From positions 1-64,000 of the forward strand of contig CANLIE010000006.1 of the NCBI GenBank assembly GCA_947491225.1: a stretch of DNA of 64,000 nt. The letters are read 5' to 3'. This document shows, in pieces, positions 7,370 to 15,319 of the stretch (the stretch's first letter is position 1; each line of letters begins with the position of its first letter). The DNA comes from an uncultured Cellulophaga sp. Lineage in GTDB: Bacteria; Bacteroidota; Bacteroidia; Flavobacteriales; Flavobacteriaceae. A program made the translations under genes and the position numbers. The notes beneath the pieces were generated by a model. It had not been told where the DNA came from and did no database searches. It saw only the letters and a list, made by a program, of their open reading frames with translations.

Positions 7370-8860
7370 ATGAAATTATTCAAATATCTATCTATTGTCC
7401 TAGCTTATTTTACCATATCCAACGAATGTTTTGCCCAAGTTAAAAAAGCGGAAAAAGAAAATGGTCGATCTTCCGAATTAAGCGTACAAATCGATGATTA
7501 CATTTCTGAAATAACCGATAGATACAACATTCCGGGTATCCAATTAGCAGTTATAAAAAATGGAAACGTAATCCACAAAAATAATTATGGAAAAGCAAAT
7601 CTCGAACACAACGTATCGGTTACCGATAGCTCTATATTCAGGGTTTATTCGCTAACAAAACCTTTTGTTGCAGTTGCTATTTTTCAATTAGTTGAACAGG
7701 GTAAATTAACGTTGGAAGATGAAATTTCAATACATCTCGATGATTTGCCACCTTCTTGGCAGTCTGTAAAAATTAAGAACTTACTACGTCATTCTTCTGG
7801 CGTTCCAGAGATTGATTTTTATGATAAGCTACCAGAAGATGAAGCCAAACAAAAAGTATATCAAGACGCTATGAAGTTTAAACAAGGAAAACGTTTTGAT
7901 TACAACCAAACTAATTTTTGGCTACTTCAACGAATTATAGAGAAGCTATCGAACGAGAAAATTGAGGACTACATCATTGATAACCAATTCAGTAATAGAA
8001 GTGTTAAGGAAAATGTCTTTTTCTCTACTGATTCAAGAGATATTATTAAAAACAGAGTATCACTCTATTTTCCTTTTGAAACTGGAAATATGCAAATTGT
8101 AAATCATTACAGAGAAGATTACTTGACGAGCTCTAATGGATTAAATCTCAATTCAAATGAATTAATAAATTGGAGTTTGGATTTCAGAAATAATGAATTT
8201 ATTACTCAATCTTCCAAAGATAATATGTGGGTAGCTTCAAAATTTAAAAATGATTTTAGAAAATGGGCATACGGTTGGAATGAATATATTTTAAATGGCC
8301 ATAAATCGTATGGATTTTCTGGAAGTATGGTCACAGTTTATCGAAATTTTCCAGAAGATGACTTAAGCATTATCTATTTAACCAACGGTTTTGAGTATTG
8401 GTACGATATTGAAACCGTAGTTAATCATATCGCATATTTAACGAACAATGATATCGTAGATTTAAAAGTGTTAGCTTATGAAACATTACTCAAGTCTGCA
8501 CAAAAAAATATGTCCGGATTTAATAGTGAATTTGAAGAATTAAGGGGAAACTCCAAGTTCGAGAATTTCAAGTTTGAAGGAACCTTAAACAATATTGGTT
8601 ACACATTTTTAAACAACTATAAAGATACCCATAGAGCAATTGAGATATTCGATTTAAACACGCAATTAAATCCTAAATCCAGCAATGCATTTGATAGTTT
8701 AGGTGAGGCTTATGAAAGAAATAACGATTTTGAAAATGCTATTTTAAATTATTCCAAAGCAAAAAGTTTAAGTAATGATAAAAAATACAAGTCAAATTTA
8801 AACAAAAAAATAAACAAGCTGTCGAAAATAACTAATGCTAACAATGTATATAAAAAATAG
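7370..8860 (+). CDS. Exported serine hydrolase (beta-lactamase-like) with TPR segment
   Basis: A 496-residue protein from ATG 7370; an upstream ATG at 7352 adds MKKQTI, but relatives at 6543 and 9015 start MK(L/F)FKYL. It has a signal peptide ending near CFAQ, one beta-lactamase-like domain with SLTK and a YNQTNFWLL block where YxN is expected, and a GFSGS segment. A TPR-like C-terminal part starts near NPKSSNAFDSLGEAYERN. It resembles the first half of the 960-residue protein throughout. The stop codon lies inside the left arm of attC-like site 2, the arrangement seen in integron cassettes, where the gene ends close to or inside attC. It is probably secreted to the periplasm; substrate unknown. 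Confidence 0.85.
   Translation: MKLFKYLSIVLAYFTISNECFAQVKKAEKENGRSSELSVQIDDYISEITDRYNIPGIQLAVIKNGNVIHKNNYGKANLEHNVSVTDSSIFRVYSLTKPFVAVAIFQLVEQGKLTLEDEISIHLDDLPPSWQSVKIKNLLRHSSGVPEIDFYDKLPEDEAKQKVYQDAMKFKQGKRFDYNQTNFWLLQRIIEKLSNEKIEDYIIDNQFSNRSVKENVFFSTDSRDIIKNRVSLYFPFETGNMQIVNHYREDYLTSSNGLNLNSNELINWSLDFRNNEFITQSSKDNMWVASKFKNDFRKWAYGWNEYILNGHKSYGFSGSMVTVYRNFPEDDLSIIYLTNGFEYWYDIETVVNHIAYLTNNDIVDLKVLAYETLLKSAQKNMSGFNSEFEELRGNSKFENFKFEGTLNNIGYTFLNNYKDTHRAIEIFDLNTQLNPKSSNAFDSLGEAYERNNDFENAILNYSKAKSLSNDKKYKSNLNKKINKLSKITNANNVYKK
8711..8841 (+). repeat. Hydrolase 3'-end repeat, second copy (pairs with 4935-5065)
   Basis: The last 130 or so coding bases, up to AATGCTAA, are shared with the interior of the 960-residue gene. 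See 4935-5065. Confidence 0.8.
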
Positions 8861-8952
8861 CGCAAATCGTTGATAGCACAAAGGCTTGAGCATTTTTGGA
8901 AAATAACCGCTTATTTACTACGCTACTTTTCATATACGGAACCGTTGGCATT
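8834..8952. repeat. attC-like imperfect inverted repeat, site 2 (complete)
   Basis: The left arm runs from AATGCTAAC (8834-8842) to TATATAAAAAATAGCG (ending 8862). The right arm runs from CGCTACTTTTCATATA (8921-8936) to GTTGGCATT (8944-8952). Outer boxes pair at 8 of 9 positions and inner arms at 14 of 16. Between them are unequal, unpaired bases (4 on the left, 7 on the right), which is the kind of asymmetry by which attC hairpins are read. The 58-base centre holds GCACAAAGGCTTG, whose complement resembles CTTTGTGCTTA in site 1. The preceding gene stops inside the left arm. No integrase is present in the window. Confidence 0.6.
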
Positions 8953-8963
8953 AATTATATGAA

Positions 8964-9097
8964 ACATTGTAAAAAAATACAAATTTTATCATCTATAAGA
9001 AAAAACAAACAATTATGAAATTTTTCAAATATCTATTTATTATTATAATTTATTTTACTATATCCAACGAATGTTTTGCTCAAGTTAAAAAAGAGGA
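8964..9097 (+). repeat. Leader and signal-peptide repeat type 2, copy 2 (pairs with 6492-6625)
   Basis: Same leader, start codon and signal-peptide coding block as before the SGNH gene, with only a handful of mismatches. Here it begins 11 bases after the right end of attC-like site 2. Confidence 0.85.
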
Positions 9098-9320
9098 AAA
9101 AGAAAATGGTCAATCTTCCGAATTAAGCGTACAAATCGATGATTACATTTCTGAAATAACCGATAGATACAACATTCCAGGTATCCAATTAGCAGTTATA
9201 AAAAATGGAAACGTAATCCACAAAAATAATTATGGAAAAGCAAATCTCGAACACAACGTATCGGTTACTGATAGCTCTATATTCAGGGTTTATTCGCTGA
9301 CAAAACCTTTTGGCAATTGA
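9015..9320 (+). pseudogene. Truncated serine hydrolase, third copy
   Basis: The first 98 residues are almost identical to the hydrolase at 7370, including the signal peptide and the active-site SLTKPF. Similarity ends at about base 9310, exactly where an ISAon1-type fragment begins on the other strand. The frame runs three codons further to a TGA (9318-9320). The product lacks nearly all of the catalytic domain, so this is a dead copy disrupted by a mobile element. Confidence 0.9.
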
Positions 9321-9451
9321 TGCTTCTCTTCCAAATAAATATGTAAACAATCTTTTTTTACTGAAATATATTCCAACTCTTGAAAATTTACAATCTCAAA
9401 ATATAACAACAAATCTTGAGGTAAAATAATGTTTAATAAATCTAAAGTCAT
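9308..9451 (-). pseudogene. ISAon1-family transposase N-terminal region protein, fragment
   Basis: From ATG 9451 the minus strand encodes MTLDLLNIILPQDLLLYFEI and continues through VKKDCLHIYLEEKHQLPKG before breaking off at the hydrolase junction. This pattern (a short acidic protein starting MxLDLLxxxLPxxLLxYFE with an LEE segment) is typical of the small first gene of ISAon1-type elements in Bacteroidota. The rest of that gene and its transposase partner are missing. Confidence 0.6.
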
Positions 9452-9524
9452 AAGTGAAAATTAGACCGCTAAAATAAACAATCCCCATAAATTGTCGTTG
9501 AGCCGTTTAATGACCTCATTGTTA

Positions 9525-10240
9525 ATACTAAAGGCTATTTACAATCTGTCAGACGAGGTTTTAGTAGAACAACATTGGGAAAAACGTCTATTTTCAATAC
9601 TTCTCAGGAGTTTCTATTCAACAATGGAAGCAGCCATGTGCTACAAGCGACCTTGTTCATTTTAGGCACCGTATAGGTAAGCAGGGTGTGGAGAAGATAT
9701 TCAAGCATTCAATCGATAAACACGGTAGGGATGGTAAGGATTCCAATGTAAGTATTGACAGACAGTACAGCGCAAGAGAAGAATATTACCTATCCCACGG
9801 ATGCGAAATTGCACAAAAAAACTATTGACAAGTGCTTAAAAATGGTAAAGAGGCAGAACATCAAGTTGCGAAGGAGCTACAAACGAATATCAAAACAATT
9901 GGTCATAGACACTTATAATAGCGTACATCCCAAACCAAGGAAAAAGGCCAATTCCTCAAAATGAAAACTCAAGACTATAGCTAGATGTCTAGTAAGGGAA
10001 CTGGAGCGCAAGTTGCCCAACCGAGTCAGTGCTACTCAACTGAAAATCTTTAAAAAAGTACTTGCTCAACAGAGGAACAGTAAGAATAAAATCTATAGCC
10101 TGGACGAACCAGAGGTGTATTGTATGAGTAAGGGCAAGGCACATAAAAAAATATGACTATGGGAGCAAGGCATCGGTGGTTCTTACCCAAAAGAAAGGTA
10201 TAATGGTAGAGGTGTTGATGAAAAAGCTCAAAAATGAAAC
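9525..10240 (+). pseudogene. IS5-type DDE transposase remnant with several frameshifts
   Basis: Three frames have to be joined. The first gives LKAIYNLSDEVLVEQHWE; the second gives YFQYFSGVSIQQWKQP, then HFRHRIGKQGVEKIFKHSI and SNVSID; the third gives STAQEKNITYPTDAKLHKK, then SYKRISKQLVIDTY. After a stop at 9961 it goes on with VRELERKLPNR and EPEVYCMSKGKAHKKYDYG. The order and spacing match IS5-type transposases of Bacteroidota, with the first catalytic Asp at the SID block. Multiple frame changes and stops make it inactive. The short open frame 9755-9964 is only a piece of it. Confidence 0.75.
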
Positions 10241-10344
10241 TCTTTGGGTCTATCTTGAAATACAAAATATCTGCTGTTGGCGATTTCTATCAATATTCAA
10301 AAACAAAAATAGTACCCTTATAACCTTTTTAAGGGTTGACTACT

Positions 10345-10375
10345 TATATTTGACTTTGTTACACTTTTAGTTTTG
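10345..10375 (+). promoter_or_regulatory. Possible Bacteroidota-type promoter boxes before the S41 peptidase
   Basis: Two TAnnTTTG boxes are visible, TATATTTG at 10345-10352 and TAGTTTTG at 10368-10375, about 70-120 bases before the gene start. Either could serve. Spacing to an upstream TTTG is not ideal for the second, so this is tentative. Confidence 0.35.
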
Positions 10376-10474
10376 CTACTATAAAAACCTTGGAAGTATC
10401 TTACGTATTTTATAAAAATAGATATTAACTGTAACAATTTTATTTAATATATGTCTTTCAATAAAAAATGTATT

Positions 10475-11908
10475 ATGAAAATTTTAACTTTTTTGTTACT
10501 ATTTTTAATCATCAACCTAACCGCAAACGGTCAAGATTGCTCTTGTAATAATGATTTTAGCTATGTTGTAAATTTTATAGAACAAAATTTTCCTGGTTTT
10601 GATAAAAATGTAACTGAAAAAAATAGAAAAGATTATGAAGAATATAAAACTTCTATTTATAAAAAAATTAATAAAGTAGAAACTAAAAATGAATGTTTAA
10701 AATACCTTACCTATTTTGTTGAGTATTTTAAGGATAATCATACAAAAATGCGATATACGGGAACATCTAAACCTGTAAACGAATCTTCCGAAAAAGAATT
10801 AATTGCTTTTTTAAAATCTATTGAATATCAAGATACAGAAACTTTTAAACTAACTAAAAATCAACTAAAGCAATACCCAGTTAATGATATCCGTGGTATT
10901 TATACATCATCTGATTCTACTTATACTATTGCAGTTGTAGAAAACAAAACTGCATTTAGGGATTATATAGGTGTGGTGATTGAGTCTAAAACCAAACTTT
11001 GGATGAAAGGACAGCTAAAATTAGAACTAAAGAAAAAACAATCTAATGTATATGAAGGTTTTGTTTATAATAAATATCACAATCCAAATTATAAAACAAT
11101 AATACCATTTAACGATGGTTTTCTTGATGATATATGGATTAAAACGAACAAGGAAAACCGTATTAATTATAGTGTAAACAGCGATAAAAAGTTTTTTCAT
11201 ACTGTAAAAGATAGCACCGTACTTTTAAGAATACCTTCTTTTATGGAAGGTTATACCAATAAGATAGATTCATTATATGTTGCTGCAAAAACTGCAATTG
11301 AAACCCATCCATACTTGATAATAGATGTTAGAAATAATGGAGGCGGAAACTCTTCAAACTTTAATAAATTAATTCCTTTTTTATACACAAAACCTATAAT
11401 AGATAGCGAAGTAGTAGAACTTTATGCAACAAAAGATATTATCAAACTTTATGAAGACGAATTTAATGAATTAATGAAAGATTCTACTCAAGTGAATACA
11501 GAAACTATAAAGGCATTTAAAGAAGGTATACAAGATTTAAAAAAGGCTAAACCCAATAGTTTTGTGCGTCAAGGTGAAGATTTGGACTCTATTATTTTGT
11601 CTCCTTTAAAATATCCTAAAAAGGTGGCAATAGTATACAATAGTGGTTGTGCTAGTGCTTGTGAAGATTTATTATTTAAAGCTAAGCATTCAGATAAAAC
11701 GATTCTGTTAGGAGATAACTCAGGTGGTTTTGTAGGATATGGCAATATATTTACTGTATATACGCCTTGTTATAAACTAGGGTTATCTTGTTCCACAACT
11801 CGTTATAGTACACAATGGCAATATGAAGTTATTGGTATTACACCTGATAAAAAGTTAGATTATAATAACGATTGGATTGAACAGGCTATAGAGATTTTAA
11901 AGAAGTAA
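10475..11908 (+). CDS. Exported S41 family peptidase
   Basis: A 477-residue protein from ATG 10475, which opens a clean signal peptide (MKILTFLLLFLIINLTANGQ); an ATG at 10451 would add eight residues. The C-terminal half carries the tail-specific-protease fold: LIIDVRNNGGGNSS (about 290-305), then VAIVYNSGCASACEDLL (about 385-400), where the Ser before ACE corresponds to the nucleophile of S41 peptidases, and a GDNSGGFVGYG loop. No PDZ domain is apparent; the N-terminal half is unassigned. Several Cys suggest an oxidised, exported protein. It follows IS debris and points toward a convergent regulator gene, with no clear operon partner. Confidence 0.8.
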   Translation: MKILTFLLLFLIINLTANGQDCSCNNDFSYVVNFIEQNFPGFDKNVTEKNRKDYEEYKTSIYKKINKVETKNECLKYLTYFVEYFKDNHTKMRYTGTSKPVNESSEKELIAFLKSIEYQDTETFKLTKNQLKQYPVNDIRGIYTSSDSTYTIAVVENKTAFRDYIGVVIESKTKLWMKGQLKLELKKKQSNVYEGFVYNKYHNPNYKTIIPFNDGFLDDIWIKTNKENRINYSVNSDKKFFHTVKDSTVLLRIPSFMEGYTNKIDSLYVAAKTAIETHPYLIIDVRNNGGGNSSNFNKLIPFLYTKPIIDSEVVELYATKDIIKLYEDEFNELMKDSTQVNTETIKAFKEGIQDLKKAKPNSFVRQGEDLDSIILSPLKYPKKVAIVYNSGCASACEDLLFKAKHSDKTILLGDNSGGFVGYGNIFTVYTPCYKLGLSCSTTRYSTQWQYEVIGITPDKKLDYNNDWIEQAIEILKK

Positions 11909-11936
11909 CAGAGAATATGAAAAACTAATTCGATTT

Positions 11937-13397
11937 TTATACTTCACTAAAAAGAGTTTCTAAGATAGTTATAGCTTTTATAATTTCCTCTTCATTTAAA
12001 GAAGCAAAACCCATTCTAATACAATTATGATTTTGATTTGAGGTATCATACCGCTGCCAATCATTTAAAAGCAATCCTTTTTTATATGCTTTGTCCTTAA
12101 TATTATCCCAAGAGTATTTTTTATCTAATTGTACCCAAACTGCCATTCCACCGTCCGGGACTTCAAAAGATATATAATCACTTAGTTTTTCTTTCAATAA
12201 TTTACAGAATAAATCACGCCTATTTTTATAGATTTTCAATGCTTTTTTACTGTAACGTTGTAAGCTTCTATCTTTAATCATAAATGCCATAGTTAATTCT
12301 AATAAAGGATCTCCTTGTCTGTCTATAATTTTTCTGTATTGCGCAGCTTCTTTAACAAAATCTTTGGGTGCCACCAAATATCCAATTCTAATAGCTGGGG
12401 CAATGGTTTTACTTAACGAACCAATATAAACTACGTTTCCGTACAGGTCATTACTGGCTAAAGGCATGATTGGCGCATTGGAATAGTGAAAATCATACGC
12501 ATAATCATCTTCGATGATTGCAAATTTGTAGATGTTTGCTAAAGTCAATAAGTGCATTCTTCTTTCAGGAGAAAGAGCCACAGTAGTTGGATGATGATGA
12601 TGAGAAGTTACATACACAGCATCTATTTGTTTTTGCTTACAAATCTTTTCTATTTGATGGGTGTTTAGACCATTTTCATCCATATCTACTTTATTTAGGT
12701 TTGCAGACATTTCCATAAATGTATCATTTGCAGATTTGTAATTGGTTTTCCCAACGATAATGTCTCCACCCGTTGAAACTATAAGTTGACTTGCCAAATA
12801 AATCCCCATTTGACTACCTCTTGTAATTAAAATTTGTTCTAAATCAACAGATAAACCTCTGGTTTCGTTTAAATAAACTATTAATTCTTTTCTTAATTCC
12901 AAATTACCATAGATAGAATCATAGCCTAAGTTTCTATGTTGTTTTCGTTTTATAATATTTCTATAGGTTGAAGCAATTTCTTCTATTGGGCTCAATCTAG
13001 TATCTGGAAGCCCATCATTTATTGAAATAAAATCATTATTACTTATAGATTCTTCATAATTAAGATGGCTTCGCTTAGCAAATGAAAACCCAGAAACTTC
13101 CTTATTCTTCTTTTTTCTCTGTGGTTGTATTTGAGTAATAGGCAAAGAACTACTAACAAAAGCTCCTTTTGATGGAATTACATCAATCCAAGCTTGTGAC
13201 ATTAATTCGTCATAACAAGTAATGACACTTTTTCTGTGCACATTCAAATGTTCCGATAGCGTTCTAGTTCCTGGAAGTTTAGTATTTGGTGGCAAAGCTC
13301 CATTCTTCATCAATACTATTAATTGCTGACTGATTTGTAAATAAATAGGAACTTTTATAGACCTATCAATCTTAATGATGGTTTTAAAAGGAATCAT
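11937..13397 (-). CDS. MocR/PdxR-type transcriptional regulator (GntR HTH plus aminotransferase domain)
   Basis: A 486-residue protein. Residues about 12-80 form a GntR winged helix (LPGTRTLSEHLNVHRKSV); residues about 120-480 are a fold-type I aminotransferase domain with IIEDDYAYDF and the PLP-lysine block SLSKTIAPAIRIGYL. This is the MocR architecture, in which the aminotransferase part senses PLP or an amino compound rather than acting as a metabolic enzyme. It is divergent from the PaiB-GNAT-GNAT-transporter operon with a palindrome between them, so it probably controls that operon. The ligand cannot be inferred from sequence. Confidence 0.9.
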   Translation of the reverse strand: MIPFKTIIKIDRSIKVPIYLQISQQLIVLMKNGALPPNTKLPGTRTLSEHLNVHRKSVITCYDELMSQAWIDVIPSKGAFVSSSLPITQIQPQRKKKNKEVSGFSFAKRSHLNYEESISNNDFISINDGLPDTRLSPIEEIASTYRNIIKRKQHRNLGYDSIYGNLELRKELIVYLNETRGLSVDLEQILITRGSQMGIYLASQLIVSTGGDIIVGKTNYKSANDTFMEMSANLNKVDMDENGLNTHQIEKICKQKQIDAVYVTSHHHHPTTVALSPERRMHLLTLANIYKFAIIEDDYAYDFHYSNAPIMPLASNDLYGNVVYIGSLSKTIAPAIRIGYLVAPKDFVKEAAQYRKIIDRQGDPLLELTMAFMIKDRSLQRYSKKALKIYKNRRDLFCKLLKEKLSDYISFEVPDGGMAVWVQLDKKYSWDNIKDKAYKKGLLLNDWQRYDTSNQNHNCIRMGFASLNEEEIIKAITILETLFSEV

Positions 13398-13424
13398 ATC
13401 CGGTACATTTTTTTTGTTAAAACT

Positions 13425-13460
13425 GGACTGTATTAGTAGTCCGCTAAAGTACTATTTTTG
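13425..13460 (+). promoter_or_regulatory. Operator-like inverted repeat and promoter for the PaiB operon
   Basis: GGACT (13425-13429), eight bases, then AGTCC (13438-13442) form an inverted repeat 11 bases upstream of a TATTTTTG box (13453-13460, form TAnnTTTG). The repeat therefore covers the region around the expected -33 element. Transcription would start near 13467, about 15 bases before the ATG at 13482. A MocR regulator gene lies immediately divergent, which makes this a likely binding site. Confidence 0.55.
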
Positions 13461-13481
13461 TTTGAAATTATAATTAGTAAA

Positions 13482-14093
13482 TGTATGTATAGTCCAAATC
13501 CATTTAGAATTGAAGATATTTTAATTCTAAAAAAGTTTATAAAATCCAACGGTTTTGCAACACTTGTTTCTACTCACAATACAAATCCATTAGCAACACA
13601 TATACCATTATATATTGAAGAGCGAGGTACAAAACACATTTTAGTAGGTCATATGTCTAGAGCAAATGAACAAGCGAAAGCTTTAGAAAACGAATCTAAT
13701 GTGCTGGCCATTTTTTATGGTGCTCAAGGATACGTTTCCGCTTACGCCAAAGACCCAAAAGAGCTAAAAATTACACCAACTTACGATTATCAAATTGTAC
13801 ACGCTAAAGGAAAACTACAATTCGTGAGTAGAGATAAACTTGAAAAATCATTGTATAAATTAATGGGGATTTATGAAAAAGGACAGCCCAAAGAAATGGA
13901 TTTATCAAAATACCCAAAAGCATCACTTGAACGTAGCTTAAATGCAATTATAGGTTTTGAAATTGAAGTTGAAGAATGGTTGGGTTGTTTTAGGTTAAAC
14001 CAAAACAGGACCAAAGAAGAGCGTGAGCATATTAAACAATGTGTCAAAGAAAATACAGCTTTGGTAAAGGCTATTGATAATTTTAATTCCTAG
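13482..14093 (+). CDS. FMN-binding negative transcriptional regulator family protein (PaiB-like)
   Basis: A 203-residue protein starting MYSPNPFRIED; a longer frame from 13458 is rejected because it would begin inside the TATTTTTG promoter box. The pattern NGFATLVST, then ATHIPL, HMSRANEQ and QGYVSAYAKDP, then TYDYQIVHAKGKLQF, is that of the PaiB/FMN_bind_2 family with a split-barrel FMN-binding fold. In Bacillus PaiB acts with the acetyltransferase PaiA. Here too an acetyltransferase follows six bases after the stop, which supports the call. Actual flavin binding or DNA binding is not shown. Confidence 0.88.
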   Translation, partial: CMYSPNPFRIEDILILKKFIKSNGFATLVSTHNTNPLATHIPLYIEERGTKHILVGHMSRANEQAKALENESNVLAIFYGAQGYVSAYAKDPKELKITPTYDYQIVHAKGKLQFVSRDKLEKSLYKLMGIYEKGQPKEMDLSKYPKASLERSLNAIIGFEIEVEEWLGCFRLNQNRTKEEREHIKQCVKENTALVKAIDNFNS

Positions 14094-14099
14094 GTCCAT

Positions 14100-14507
14100 A
14101 TGATTACTTACAGCATAGAAAACAACCTAAATGTTGAAGAATTTAGAACTATTCTTATAAACTCAACTTTAGGAGAACGCCGACCAATAAATAATTTGGA
14201 AACCTTAGCAAGTATGATTGCAAATGGAAATCTTATTGTAACTGCACGCGATAAGGGTAAATTGGTGGGGGTTTCCCGTTCCTTAACCGATTTTATGTAC
14301 TGTACCTATCTTTCTGATTTAGCAGTGGATGTAGCTTACCAAAAACAAGGTATTGGGAAAGAATTGATTCGCAGAACAAAATTAGAAACGCCAAATGCAA
14401 AATTAATCTTATTGGCGGCTCCAGTAGCAATATCGTATTATCCAAAAATCGGAATGACGCAATACGAACAATGTTATTTTGTAAATGATATCAACAGTCT
14501 CGTATGA
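14100..14507 (+). CDS. GNAT family N-acetyltransferase
   Basis: A 135-residue GNAT protein. The acetyl-CoA pyrophosphate-binding loop is VAYQKQGIGKELI at about residues 80-92, preceded by the LSDLAVD strand and followed by a YYPKIGM segment. The substrate is unknown; the position after a PaiB-like gene suggests a small-amine or amino-acid substrate. It starts six bases after paiB and overlaps the next gene by four bases (ATGA), so the genes are translationally coupled. Confidence 0.85.
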   Translation: MITYSIENNLNVEEFRTILINSTLGERRPINNLETLASMIANGNLIVTARDKGKLVGVSRSLTDFMYCTYLSDLAVDVAYQKQGIGKELIRRTKLETPNAKLILLAAPVAISYYPKIGMTQYEQCYFVNDINSLV

Positions 14508-15019
14508 CGATTGAAGGCGAAACCTATACGATAAGGTCATTAGAAAAGTTTCATCTTGAAAGTATTGTTAAAATTTACAATACCCACGTATATACAAGTT
14601 TCTCTGCATTCTCTGAAGAAGAATTTCAAGTCTCAGATTTTCAAAAAATGATAGATGATAATTTACCTTGTTATGTGGTTATTGATAAAACGTTAAGTGT
14701 TATTGGTTTTGGTTTGACCTATCCATACCGAAAAGAAAAAACGTTTAGCAAAAGTGTAAAATTCACCTATTTCTTAACGGCTGAATCTACGGGAAAAGGT
14801 ATTGGCAGTGCATTGTATAATGTAATGGAAAAACAATGTTTGGCTCTTGGTATTGAAAATATTTTGGTCAACATTTCATCAGAAAATTTTGGAAGCATCA
14901 ATTTTCATAAAAATAAAGGATTCACAGAATGTGGAAGATTCAAAAATGTAGGTGTAAAATTTAAAAAACATTTTGATATGGTTTGGATGATTAAAATTTT
15001 GGTAAGCCCTAATACTTAA
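14504..15019 (+). CDS. GNAT family N-acetyltransferase, phosphinothricin acetyltransferase-like
   Basis: A 171-residue protein with the layout of the Pat/MnaT group: IVKIYNTHV near the N-terminus, then a TGKGIGSALYNVM acetyl-CoA loop (about 105-117) and SSENFGSINFHKNKGF near residue 140. Members acetylate phosphinothricin, methionine sulfone or similar amino-acid analogues; the substrate here is not known. It overlaps the upstream GNAT gene by four bases, and the following start codon abuts its stop. Confidence 0.85.
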   Translation: MTIEGETYTIRSLEKFHLESIVKIYNTHVYTSFSAFSEEEFQVSDFQKMIDDNLPCYVVIDKTLSVIGFGLTYPYRKEKTFSKSVKFTYFLTAESTGKGIGSALYNVMEKQCLALGIENILVNISSENFGSINFHKNKGFTECGRFKNVGVKFKKHFDMVWMIKILVSPNT

Positions 15020-15286
15020 ATGGCAAAATTTTCATTGAAATACTCTAAAACAATCTTACTGGTTTTATCCTTCTTTTCAATATATGTTTTTTTGGGCTCT
15101 ACCTATCTTCTAAATAAAATAGCATTACAGCAACTAGCCCCTTTAATGTTGGCCGCCACTCGCTTTATACCTGCTGGTGTTTTAATATTTTTTATCGCAA
15201 AATGTATGGGGCTAAGTTTGCGGATTTCTAAAAAGCAATTATTAAACTACCTCGTACCCTTGGGTCGAGGTAGTTTCTTTTTTTAA
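15020..15286 (+). pseudogene. EamA/DMT-type transporter, N-terminal fragment
   Basis: Only 88 residues. The first 80 hold two membrane segments (ILLVLSFFSIYVFLGSTYLL and MLAATRFIPAGVLIFFI) with the usual DMT start, where full-length EamA carriers have about 290 residues and ten segments. The frame then runs into a perfect hairpin and ends in GRGSFFF encoded by the terminator itself. The gene was probably cut by a deletion that joined it to a terminator from elsewhere. It is the last gene of the paiB operon, and its loss may leave that operon without its exporter. Confidence 0.8.
15244..15286 (+). terminator. Rho-independent terminator
   Basis: AAACTACCTCG (15244-15254) and CGAGGTAGTTT (15266-15276) form a perfect 11-bp stem with an 11-base loop, followed by C and eight T. 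It lies inside the last codons of the truncated transporter. Confidence 0.9.
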
Positions 15287-15319
15287 TAACTTAATTTAAT
15301 AAAATAGATTAGGTGTTAT

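Noticed and set aside
3600-8860. Beta-lactam resistance genes
   Set aside because: The motifs belong to the broad serine hydrolase/PBP-like family with TPR tails. Two domains even lack a regular YxN, and nothing indicates hydrolysis of beta-lactams.
3424-9320. A complete integron
   Set aside because: No tyrosine recombinase or attI-like site is visible, and the outer boxes do not fit the canonical attC consensus. Only attC-like repeats are claimed.
9755-9964. A 69-codon stand-alone gene
   Set aside because: It is one frame of a frameshifted IS5-type transposase whose other parts lie on both sides.
10176-10370. Short frame after the IS5-type remnant
   Set aside because: Its first half is transposase-derived (KGIMVEVL region), the rest shows no coding pattern.
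13458-13481. Upstream start for the PaiB-like gene
   Set aside because: It would overlap the TATTTTTG promoter box; the family starts at MYSPNPF.
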